The position numbers and the translations under genes were made by a program. A stretch of DNA of 20,428 nt from Acanthamoeba lenticulata (taxonomy: Eukaryota; Discosea; Longamoebia; Acanthamoebidae), in NCBI GenBank assembly GCA_002179805.1, contig NAVB01003523.1, positions 1 through 20,428 on the forward strand. The letters run 5' to 3'. This document shows positions 7,490 through 15,674 of the stretch, one piece after another (position 1 is the stretch's first letter; each line of letters begins with the position of its first letter). The notes below the pieces were generated by a model. The model did no database searches. It saw only the letters and a list, made by a program, of their open reading frames with translations, and was not told the origin of the DNA.

Positions 7490-9862
7490 ATGGAGGACAA
7501 ACTGAAGTTTCGCCATAATCGGGCAGCACAGAATGGCGATGATGATGTTGTTGTCTCGTCGATGGTGGACGGGAAGGACACGTCAAAGGGCCACCTCTAT
7601 GCGCCGCTGCCGACAACCGCGACTGCAACACAGCCGAGCCGCACTACCCACGAGGATGACGACGAGCACTACGAGGTCACCGCCTGGCGGTGGTGGGTGC
7701 TCTTCGTCTTCTCGTTCGCGTCGTTCCTGCAGTCCCTCGTCTGGTTCACCTTCTCCTCTGTGCCCAAGGTGGCCAAGGAGTACTACCCAGGTGCGACTAC
7801 AACTTCATCTTTTTGCATCTTTTTACATCTTTCTTCTGGTGCACCATCTTGTGGCTCATCTTGAGCCCACGAGCACGCCAGGCGTGGACGAGAGCACAAT
7901 CGACCTGCTGCTCAACTGGGGCGCCATCATCTTCATCCCGGTCCTGCCCTACGTGTCGTGGCTCCAGACGCGGCCCAACGGCCTCCTCATTGCCTTTTGG
8001 CAGGTCCGTCGCACACGCACGCGCGTGTGTGTCGTGTCGTGTCGTGCTTACACCGCACACACGCGCGCGTGCCACAGGGGAACGTGCTCGTGTTCCTGGC
8101 CACGGTGATCCGGACCATCCCGTGCTGGGTCCCGGCCCACATGCGCGGCAACTTTTACCTCCAGTGGACTCTCCACATCGGTGCGCGCGCGTGTGTGCGT
8201 GTATGGTGCGAGCAAGGCTTAAGGTGGCGGCGGGGAACACAACAAACAGGCCAGATCCTGAACGCGGCGGCCGGGCCGATCGTGATGGCCCTCTGCAGCA
8301 AGCTGTCGGCCGTGTGGTTCCCGGACCACCAACGCGCGACGGCCACGGCCATCTCCTACACAGCCAACGCGCTGGGCACCTCCATCGGCTTTCTCATCGT
8401 GCGTCCCCACTCGCGCGCGTGTGTGCGTGCGTGTGTGTCGTGAATTTACGTGTGAGTGTGTGTGTTGTTTGCGGCTGGCAGGGGCCCGGGATCGCGCCCA
8501 CGGCCGATGCGCTGCCTCGGCTGCTCTACGTGGAGATCGGCATGGCCGCGCTCCCCATCATCGGCGGCCTCATCTACTACCGGTGCGTCGTCGTCTTCGT
8601 TGTCCTCGTCTTCGTCGTCCTTGTCATCGTCGTCTTTGTTTTCATTTTTGGTCGTCAAATTCATTTGTGGTCGTCAATCTCGTGTTTGACTGACGAAACT
8701 CGCAGAGAGCGGCCCAAGCGACCGCCGAGCGCGGTGGCGCTGGCGCACATCGAAGGGCGCTACGAGTCCAATTTCTTTAAGGGCATCAAGGAGTCGCTCC
8801 TCAACGTCTCCTTTATGCTCGTCATCCTCGCCGGCGGTATCCAGGCCGGCGTCACCAACGGTTCGGCTTCCGGGACAGAAACCGCCACGCACACGTGCAC
8901 ATGTGTCGTGCGTCTCAACCGCACACACGCACCGCACACACGCGCGCGGGCGAGCAGGGTGGCAGGGCGTGCTGCCGCAGGCGCTCGAGGACCTCCACTA
9001 CTCTGAATCGCAGGCCGGCTGGCTCGGCTTTGGTTCGAGGCCTCACGCCCCCCCCCCCCCCGCGTGTGTGCTATTGTTCACACCGCACACACGCGAGCAG
9101 GCGGCAGCATCGCCGGGATCGTGGGCGGGATGGTCATCGGGCCCGTGATGGACCGCTTCTTCCAGCGCAAGTGCAAGCTGCTCCTCCTCCTCCTCTTTGG
9201 CGCCGCGGCGCTCACCTTCACGTGGCTCACGCTCAGCCTCCCGACGCCCTTCTTCGGTTCGCCGCCGCCACCGCACACACGCGCGCACACACACGCGCAC
9301 ACGCGCACACGCGCGCGTTCTCCGTCATTCTCACCCCGTCGAGGCAGAGGCCGTGCTGCCGAGCGACTTTGGGGTGCTGATGGCGGCGCTGGCCATCTCG
9401 GGCTTCTTCCAGGGCGGGATCGGGCCGGCCATCTACGAGCTGTCGGCCGAGCTGCTCTACCCGGTGCCGGAGGCCACCTCGGGCGGGCTCATGGTCCTGC
9501 TGATCAACATCGCCACGCTCATCTTCCTCTTTGTCTCGCCCCTCATCACGACCGCGTGGATCAACACCATCCAGATGCTCACCATGGTCATCTGCTTCAT
9601 CATGGTCCTCCTCCTCCTCCTCCTCCTCCTTCTTCTTTTTCTTTTCCACTTCTTCTTCTTCTTCTTCATTGATGTTGATGATGATGATGAGGTTGATGAC
9701 AAGCAGGTGGTGTTTGTACGCGAGCGGTACAAGCGGTGGGAAGCCGAGATGGCGATCTACCACGAGCGCCCGCCAACGCAGCCGGAGCTCTCCTTCGCCT
9801 ACTACCACGCCGCCACGGCCCCTGGCCTCAACGTCCAGGAGCCCCACCTCTCCTCCTCTTGA
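7490..9862 (+). CDS. SLC49A4 (DIRC2)-like major facilitator transporter, copy A
   Basis: This is a 12-helix major facilitator of the SLC49 family. The human member DIRC2 is lysosomal and has been reported as a proton-coupled pyridoxine transporter; the substrate here is unknown. Exons are 7490-7790, 7882-8003, 8078-8180, 8250-8398, 8482-8582, 8706-8860, 8958-9032, 9101-9256, 9348-9604 and 9707-9862, giving 524 aa. Family landmarks are RWWVLFVFSFASFLQSLVWFTF (helix 1), NWGAIIFIPVLPY, GQILNAAAGP, WFPDHQRATATAI, WQGVLPQ, AGWLGFG, KLLLLLLFG and YPVPEATSGG. All junctions were checked against copy B. The N-terminus lacks an acidic dileucine signal but has YAPL (residues 37-40, a YxxPhi sorting motif). 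Introns 9033-9100 and 9257-9347 are absent from copy B. The last intron (9605-9706) is 102 nt with no in-frame stop, so its retention would add 34 residues. It has a longer C-terminal tail than copy B. Confidence 0.93.
8004..8077 (+). repeat. Hairpin-forming CA/CG-rich intron, type example
   Basis: The 74-nt intron of transporter copy A carries a perfect 12-bp inverted repeat: CGCGCGTGTGTG at 8020-8031 and CACACACGCGCG at 8056-8067, with a loop of repeated GTGTC units. Similar sequence recurs in many other introns here (see findings). The equivalent intron of copy B (10443-10516) is also 74 nt and shares the GTGTC units and the GCGTGCCACAG acceptor. Confidence 0.8.
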
Positions 9863-9979
9863 AGAGAAAATTGATAAATTAAATTGCCAATTTATTAAAT
9901 ATGTATAAAAAATTATTTGAATTCTGCCGGTTCTTAAAAATGTAAATTTAAAACAACTTTTTCTCATCTTGTCTACAAG
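9863..9979. other. AT-rich spacer between tandem transporter copies
   Basis: These 117 bp of AT-rich sequence must hold the terminator and poly-A signals of copy A and the promoter of copy B. No sign of a mobile element bounds the duplication. Confidence 0.5.
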
Positions 9980-12060
9980 ATGGAAGATGAGGAGGCCGAG
10001 CGGCAGCGCCTCCTGCTGGCCGCTGGCCCGCCTCTTGGTGGCACCACCGAGAAGGTGGCCCTCGGGGGAGACGAGGCTGAGGAGGAGGAAAAGGAAGAAG
10101 AAGAGGTCTACGAGGTGACGTGGCTGCGGTGGTGGGTGCTCTTCACCTTCTGCTTTGCATCTTTCGTGCAGTGCCTCGTCTGGTTCACCTTCTCTTCCAT
10201 CCCCAAGGTCACCAAAGAGTTCTATCCCGGTTGCTCCTTCCTTCCATCTTTCTACTCTCCTTCTTCCTTCTTCTTGTGTGGCCTTTAAGCTCGGCGCTGA
10301 CGTCAGCAGCGGCACGCCAGGCATGGACGACGGGACGATCGACCTACTGCTCAACTGGGGCACCATCATCTACATTCCGGTCTTGCCCTACGTGGCCTGG
10401 CTCCAGACGCGGCCCAACGGCCTCCTCCTCGCCTTTTGGCAGGTCCGTCGCGCGCGTGTCTCGTGCGCTCGTGTCGTGTCGTGCGGTCGAGTCTGACCGC
10501 CGCGCGCGTGCCACAGGGGAACGTGCTCGTGTTCCTGGCCACGATCGTGCACGCCATCCCGTGCTGGGCGCCGGCCCACCTGCGCGGCAACTTCTACCTC
10601 CAGCTGACGCTCCACTTTGGTGCGTGTGTGCGCCCCACCGCACACACGCGCGCACAAACACACACGCGCGCTGACCGTCCGAGAAAACAGGCCAGATCCT
10701 GAACGCGGCGGCCGGGCCGATCGTGTTCGCGGTCTGCAGCAAGCTGTCGGCCGTGTGGTTCCCGGACCACCAGCGCGCGACGGCCACGGCGCTGGCCTAC
10801 ACGGCCAACGCGTTCGGGACCACCGTCGGCTACCTCCTCGTGCGCTCTTTGGCTGTCTTCTTGCCTTTCCTCTTCTCGTGTGCCAGACTCACGCGCGCAT
10901 ACGCACACGCACGCAGGGACCTGGGCTGGCGCCGACGGCGGACCAGCTGCCGACGTTCATGTACGTCGAGATCGGGCTGGCCGCGGTGCCGATCATCGGC
11001 GGCCTCATCTACTACCGGTGCGTTGCCGTCGTGTGCGTGCGGCGTGTGCACACATGAGCCTGATCGCGCGCGTGTGTGCGCAGGGAGCGGCCGAAGCGGC
11101 CGCCGAGCGCCGTGGCGCTGGCTCACCGCCAGGGCCGCTACGAGGCCGGCTTCCTGCGCGGCGTCGGCGGGGCGCTGGTCAACGTCTCCTTCCTCCTCTG
11201 CATCCTCGCCGGCGGCGTGCAGGCCGGCGTCACCAGCGGTCCGCACGACACACACGCACACACGCGCGTGTTTGCTCACCACCGCACACGCGCACCGCAC
11301 ACACGCACAGGATGGCAGGGCGTGCTGCCGCAGGCGCTCGAGCACCTGAACTACTCGGAGGACCAGGCCGGCTGGCTCGGGTTCGGGAACAGCATCGCGG
11401 GCATCGCCGGCGGCGTGCTGGTGGGCCCCGTGACGGACGGCCTCTTCCAGCGGCGGCGCAAGCTGCTCCTCCTCCTCCTGTTCGGCCTGACCACGACGGC
11501 CTTTGTCTGGTTTGTGCTCAGCTTGCCCACGCCGTTCACCTCGGCGGCGCTCCTGCCGAGCACGTTTTGGAGCCTCATGGCCGCGCTGGCCCTCTCTGGC
11601 CTGTTCCAGGTGCGAATGCAACGCGCGCGCGTGTGTGTCGTGCGGTGGTCTGATGGAGAACACGCACGCGCGTGGCAGGGGGCGATCGGGCCGGCGCTGT
11701 TTGAGTTGTCGGCGGAGCTGCTCTATCCGGTGCCAGAGGCCACCTCGGGCGGGCTCCTCTCGCTGGTGTACAACATGGCCACGCTCGTCTTCTTGTTCGT
11801 GTCGCCCTACATCGCGCCCTCGTGGTTCAACATCATCGTCACGGCCGCCTTCATCTCCTGCTTCTTCCTTGTGCGTCTTTTTAATTTTTAATTTTTAATT
11901 TTATTATCATTTATCATTTGTTTTATTATCATTTAAAAATTAAATTAATTCATTCTTTTATCAGGTGGTGGCGATGAAAGAGCGTTATCGGCGGTGGGAG
12001 GCCGAGGAGGCCATCTACCACGAGAAGCCCCGCCAACGCTCCGCCCTCCTCATCCAGTAA
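9980..12060 (+). CDS. SLC49A4 (DIRC2)-like major facilitator transporter, copy B
   Basis: This is the tandem paralogue of the gene just upstream, with the same fold and probably related transport. Exons are 9980-10229, 10321-10442, 10517-10619, 10691-10839, 10917-11017, 11084-11238, 11311-11609, 11679-11870 and 11965-12060, giving 488 aa. Conserved segments are RWWVLFTFCFASF, NWGTIIYIPVLPYVAW, GQILNAAAGPIVF, WFPDHQRATATALAY, GWQGVLPQALEHL, KLLLLLLFG, GAIGPALFELSAELLYPVPEA and KERYRRWEAEEAIYHEK. Several exons have exactly the same length as in copy A (122, 103, 149, 101, 155). It lacks two introns of copy A and has one of its own (11610-11678). The N-terminus carries ERQRLL (residues 7-12), an [DE]xxxL[LI] dileucine signal placed as in human DIRC2, where this motif type serves lysosomal sorting. 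An acidic stretch (DEAEEEEKEEEE) precedes helix 1. Confidence 0.93.
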
Positions 12061-12182
12061 TTTTTGAACATAGGAACGTGCAAATGAACAAGACTCTGGC
12101 GCGGCCACGAAGTCGAGAACAACATGACTTTGGGTGGATCCTCTGCTCCACTTTGATGCCTCAACACCAAACGGTCGCGTGT
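12061..12182. other. Short convergent spacer
   Basis: These 122 bp lie between the stop of transporter copy B and the distal stop of the Sel1-repeat gene on the other strand. They must contain both 3' ends. Confidence 0.4.
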
Positions 12183-14009
12183 TCATTTCGAGCTCAAGCG
12201 GGCCAGACACGCTTCCGCCTTCGCGTGGCCGCACAGCGCCGCCTCACGGTACCAGTGCTCCGCCTTCTCCAAGCTCGGGCACGCGACGCCGCGGCCCTCC
12301 TCGTGCATGGCGGCCAGCTTGAACTGGGCGTCGACGTTGTATCCCTCGGCGGCCTCCTCGTACAAACGCGCGGCCTCCTTCAGGTTTTGGCCACCTTTCA
12401 CGCCGCGGCCCTCCTCGTACATGCGGCCCAGGTGGAACTGGGCGTCGAGGTCGCACCGGTCGGCGGCCATCTGGAACCAGCGCACGGCCTCGGCGTCGCT
12501 CTGGCGCTCGACGCCGCGGCCCTCCTCGTGCATGAGGCCCAGCTCGATCATTGCCGCCACGTCAGGGTCGTCCTCGTGGGCAGCCAGGCGATACAAGCGC
12601 CTCGGCCAGGCCTTGCTTTGCGGCCTTGCGGTACCAGGTCTTGGCCTTGGCCTTGGCCCCGCCGTCGTACTTGTACATGTAGTCGTCGTTTTCCTCGTAG
12701 AGGCTGCCCAGAGCCAACTGGGCCAAGGCGTGGCCCTGCTCGGCGGCCAGCTTAAACCAGGTCTTCTGGCTGGCGAAGAACAGGTCGCTGTCCAAGCAGC
12801 CGAGGCGATACTGGGCTTCGGCGTGGCCTGCCAAAGCGGCCTGCCAATACCAGCGCGCAGCCTGCGGCTTGCTCTGCGTCTCGACGCCGAGGCCTTGGGC
12901 GTACTTGTCGCCCAGCTGGAACCGGGCTTCGACGTTGCCTTGCGCGGCGGCCAGGCGATACCAGCGAACGGCCTCGTCTAAGCTCGGGTGCCCGACGCCG
13001 CGGCCGGTCTCGTGCATGACGCCCAGCTTGGCCTGGGCCGAGGCCAAGCCTCCTTGCTCGGCGGCCAGGCCGAACCAACGCGCGGCCTCTTGGGCGTCCT
13101 CGCGCCCCACGCCTCGACCTTAGTCGTACAGGAGGCCCAGGGTGAACCGGGCCTCGGCGTTGCCTTGCTCCGAGGCCAGACGATACCAGCGCACGGCCTG
13201 TTTCAAGCTCTCGCTTTCCTTAGCCCAGCCAGCGACATCGTACGTGCGGCCCAGCTCGAGTTGGGCGTCGGCAAGGCCCTGCTGCGCCGCAAAGTAGAAC
13301 CAGCGCCTGGCCTCCATGGCGTCCTCAGGACTGCAGTCGTCTATGTCGTTGAGGCTGTTTACCGAGCCAACCGCTTGAACAGGAGGCCAAGACGGAATTG
13401 TGCTCGCGCGTGGCCTTGCTCAGCGGCCTGGCGATACCACAGGGCAATCTCCTCGTGCCAGTCCTCGGCGTCGGCTTCGAGCTCTTCGATGTCGTCTCCA
13501 TCGTCGTCTTCATCGTCGTCCCAAAGCTTCTCGTACAAGAACCCAACCGCGAACTGGGCCCAGGAGTCGCCCTGTTTGGCAGCTTGGCGCAAGCAAGATT
13601 CTTCAGCCATGAGCGCGAGCGTGTTGGTTTCAGCCAGGCTGAGCACGCGCTCCTGGGCTTCCACGTGACCCGTAAGCGCGGCGGTGACTAGCAACACGGC
13701 AGCGCGCCTCTCAAGCAGGCCTCCCTTGGCCCCCTTGGCAGAGGCAAGGATGCGCAGGGCCGTGCGATGGTAGACCAACGCCTGCTCGACCACGACTGGG
13801 GCGGATTGTTGAGGATGTATTGAGGTTCGAGGCTTCTTGGTTGCTCCGCCTTCCTGCTTCTCGCTTTGTTCTTCAACACAAGCTAGAGGCTGGAGGGCAG
13901 TCCCAGAGGAACCTGGGTCAGCTGCTGTTAGGCAGGCAGGTTCGGCAAGAGTGGCCAACGGTCGCTTCAGGCCACGAGAAGAAGGAGGAGAAGCTGGTTG
14001 CTCCATCAT
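12183..14009 (-). pseudogene. Sel1-repeat protein gene with in-frame stop and frame changes
   Basis: This gene codes for tandem Sel1-like (TPR-related) repeats of about 36 residues with the pattern AQxxLGxxYExGRGV-EAxRWYxxAAxQG; about ten or eleven are visible. Such proteins are usually scaffolds, and many free-living amoebae carry large families. Reading starts at ATG 14009. Residues 1-90 are low-complexity with basic NLS-like LKRPL and KKPR. Three lesions break it. First, the frame changes near 13347-13355, where a 32-nt GTAAAC...CAG segment (about 13327-13358) could be removed to restore both frame and repeat length; that is much shorter than any other intron here (minimum 57). Second, an in-frame TAA at 13122-13120 sits where other repeats have an E codon (LLYD-stop-GRGVGRED). 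Third, the frame changes near 12600, within a collapsed repeat (QGLAEA then RLYRLAA). It is a pseudogene, a truncated gene ending at 13120, or carries sequence errors. No repaired product is proposed. Confidence 0.75.
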
Positions 14010-14424
14010 GCGATACCGTCAGTACTGCTCTCTGTACTTCGTCTCTAGAAAACACAAGACCGGCGTGTCGACAGATTTACGCCAATCATTGCCAGGATGG
14101 TCTGAATCAGCTTTGCACAACCTGGGAGAACTGCCCAGTGCAGTTCAGGCTGATCCCCAACCTGGACCCAGGTTGTCTGGTCATTAATCCAACCGTGAGA
14201 CAGCAGGCCAGCAGTCTAGCCAAGGCACAAGATGTGTTATTGGTTTAATGGCTAGCCTTTGGCCTACCCTAGAGCTTCCTTGATCCTTCTTGGCCAGCTT
14301 CAACATCGCCTTTCTGGCGCGAAGAGACAAAAGGCGCAAGAAATTACGATTAATATTCTTTTCCCGCGCAAACGAAAAAAAGAAGAAAGGGGCGGACTTG
14401 GCCCAGAAAAAGAGAAACATCTTG
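14010..14424. other. Divergent intergenic region between Sel1-repeat gene and CSL4
   Basis: These 415 bases lack the G/C third-position bias of real exons. Open frames cross it but no known protein is visible. It probably holds both promoters, and the AT/purine-rich part just upstream of 14425 is likely 5' UTR. An 8-bp inverted repeat occurs at 14158-14175. The open frame upstream of 14425 has no ATG in frame. Confidence 0.5.
14158..14175. repeat. Short perfect inverted repeat
   Basis: The arms CAACCTGG and CCAGGTTG are separated by AC in the divergent promoter region. It could be a dimeric factor site or chance. Confidence 0.4.
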
Positions 14425-15150
14425 ATGGAGCTGGAGGCCCAATCTACATCGACGGCAAGTCACGCCGCTGGGGAGAGCGCTGCGGAGGTCGTTGTGCCCG
14501 GGCAGCGCCTCGGCCATATCGAGGACTACGCGGCCGGGGAGGGCACGTATGTCAGGGGCTCGCACATCTACGCCTCGGTGCTCGGGCGGCGCCGCGTGCT
14601 CAGCCCCGCCGAGGCCCAGCGCTGGCGCGAGGACAACGCAGCGGCGAGTACGACGACGACCGCCGGCGCAGACTCGACTGGCCAGGCCAGTTCCGCCGCG
14701 CAGGACGACTCGCTCGAGGTCGTCGTTGTGGACAAGGCCGGAGCGCGGGGCCACGGCGGGGCCTGGGTGCCGCGCGCGGGCGACGTGGTGACGGGGGTCG
14801 TCGTGCGCGTGACGCCGCGCGTGGCCGCCGTCAACATCGCGTGCGTCGGCCGACGAGCCCTGCCCGAGACGTTCAGCGGCATCGTGCGGAGCCAGGACGT
14901 GCGCGCGACGACCACCGAGGCGGTGGAGCTCTACAAGGCCTTCCGCCCGGGCGACGTGATCCGGGCCGAGGTCCTCTCGCTGGGCGACGCCCGGTCCTAC
15001 TTCCTCTCCACCGCGCGCAACGACCTGGGCGTCGTCTCGGCCACGCACTCGGTGTCGGGCGCCGCGATGGTGCCGCTCTCGTGGAACACCATGGTGTGCC
15101 CCAAGACCAACATGACCGAGCCACGCAAGGTGGCCAAGCTCGCCCCTTGA
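14425..15150 (+). CDS. EXOSC1: Exosome complex component CSL4
   Basis: This is an S1/KH-cap subunit of the RNA exosome, which degrades and trims RNA 3' ends in nucleus and cytoplasm. It is a single exon of 241 aa (human 195). The start is the first in-frame ATG, at 14425. Domains: an N-terminal barrel (VVVPGQRLG, EGTYVRGSHIYASVLG, about 22-54); an Ala/Ser/Thr-rich insertion (about 72-95) that explains the extra length; the S1 domain (about 116-208: PRAGDVVTGVVVRV, FSGIVRSQDVRATTTEAVELYKAFRPGD in part, SLGDARSYFLSTARNDLGVV); and a C-terminal zinc-ribbon-like end (MVPLSWNTMVCPKTNMTEPRKVAKL). That last part keeps the typical MVPxSWxxMxCPKT signature, with one cysteine visible. A run of about 15 A begins 16 nt after the stop. 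Confidence 0.96.
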   Translation: MELEAQSTSTASHAAGESAAEVVVPGQRLGHIEDYAAGEGTYVRGSHIYASVLGRRRVLSPAEAQRWREDNAAASTTTTAGADSTGQASSAAQDDSLEVVVVDKAGARGHGGAWVPRAGDVVTGVVVRVTPRVAAVNIACVGRRALPETFSGIVRSQDVRATTTEAVELYKAFRPGDVIRAEVLSLGDARSYFLSTARNDLGVVSATHSVSGAAMVPLSWNTMVCPKTNMTEPRKVAKLAP

Positions 15151-15243
15151 TGGTGTCAGCACCGTTAAAAAAAAAAAAAAATTCTTTTATTTACATTAAA
15201 AAATATTTATATTTACATTTGAACGATATTGATCAAACAGGCT

Positions 15244-15447
15244 CTAGATTTTGGAGAGCAGCTTCTCAAGGGCCTTGAATGCAGCAGGGATGGCCTCAGG
15301 GGCCAGCTTGAAAACTGCCAGCATCACAACGACCTTGGTGATCTTCGCGAGCGACGCCGCGGTCCACAGCGCAGCGAGAGCCACGCAAAACGAGGACCAG
15401 ACCTCAACCGCCATGGCATGGAGGGCTGCAAATGGTGCGACAGCCAT
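15244..15447 (-). CDS. Small hypothetical membrane-associated protein
   Basis: The frame gives 67 aa from ATG 15447 to the stop at 15244. It is rich in Ala, Val and Leu, with one or two hydrophobic stretches (about 15-33 VEVWSSFCVALAALWTAA and 40-50 VVVMLAVFKLA) and an amphipathic end (AAFKALEKLLSKI). Third codon positions are mostly G/C, as in the real genes nearby. It converges on CSL4 (94-bp AT-rich gap) and is divergent from TRM13. I recognise no family. It could instead be the last exon of a longer gene or a spurious frame. Confidence 0.45.
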   Translation of the reverse strand: MAVAPFAALHAMAVEVWSSFCVALAALWTAASLAKITKVVVMLAVFKLAPEAIPAAFKALEKLLSKI

Positions 15448-15674
15448 CTCCAGCCTTGCGCTTCTTCCCACAAAACAGCGTGCTCCCTTTTGCCGCTACG
15501 TGACTGGCCTCTTGGTCGAGATGGCCAAGTTATCCACAGAGAGGAGACTGGAGCCGCGGCCAAAGAAGAGTGTAGCGGTTTGCTACAGGAAATGTTGTTT
15601 CTCCGTTTTTTCCTCTGCTCCGAGGTTTTCAACAATTTTCAAAACAATTTAAAAAAGAGAAGAAGTAGCAAAAG
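15448..15674. promoter_or_regulatory. Probable promoter region upstream of TRM13
   Basis: These 227 bp are divergent if the small minus-strand ORF is real. They end in a purine/AT-rich leader before ATG 15675. No specific sites can be recognised. Confidence 0.35.

Noticed and set aside
8880..9330. CACACGCGCG repeats that might suggest a CRISPR or satellite array
   Set aside because: The units are irregular, lie inside introns between conserved exons, and have no spacer-repeat periodicity.
9233..10369. Open frame of 378 codons on the minus strand across the two transporter genes
   Set aside because: It covers exons, an intron and spacer of two plus-strand genes, and its acidic and low-complexity translation is a shadow of microsatellites and biased codons.
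13820..14248. Plus-strand frames over the start of the Sel1 gene and its promoter
   Set aside because: The first half is antisense to the Sel1 N-terminus and the rest has no family match or codon bias.
14259..15278. Plus-strand frame of 339 codons overlapping CSL4
   Set aside because: The other frame encodes an unmistakable CSL4; this one is Arg/Gly-rich shadow translation.
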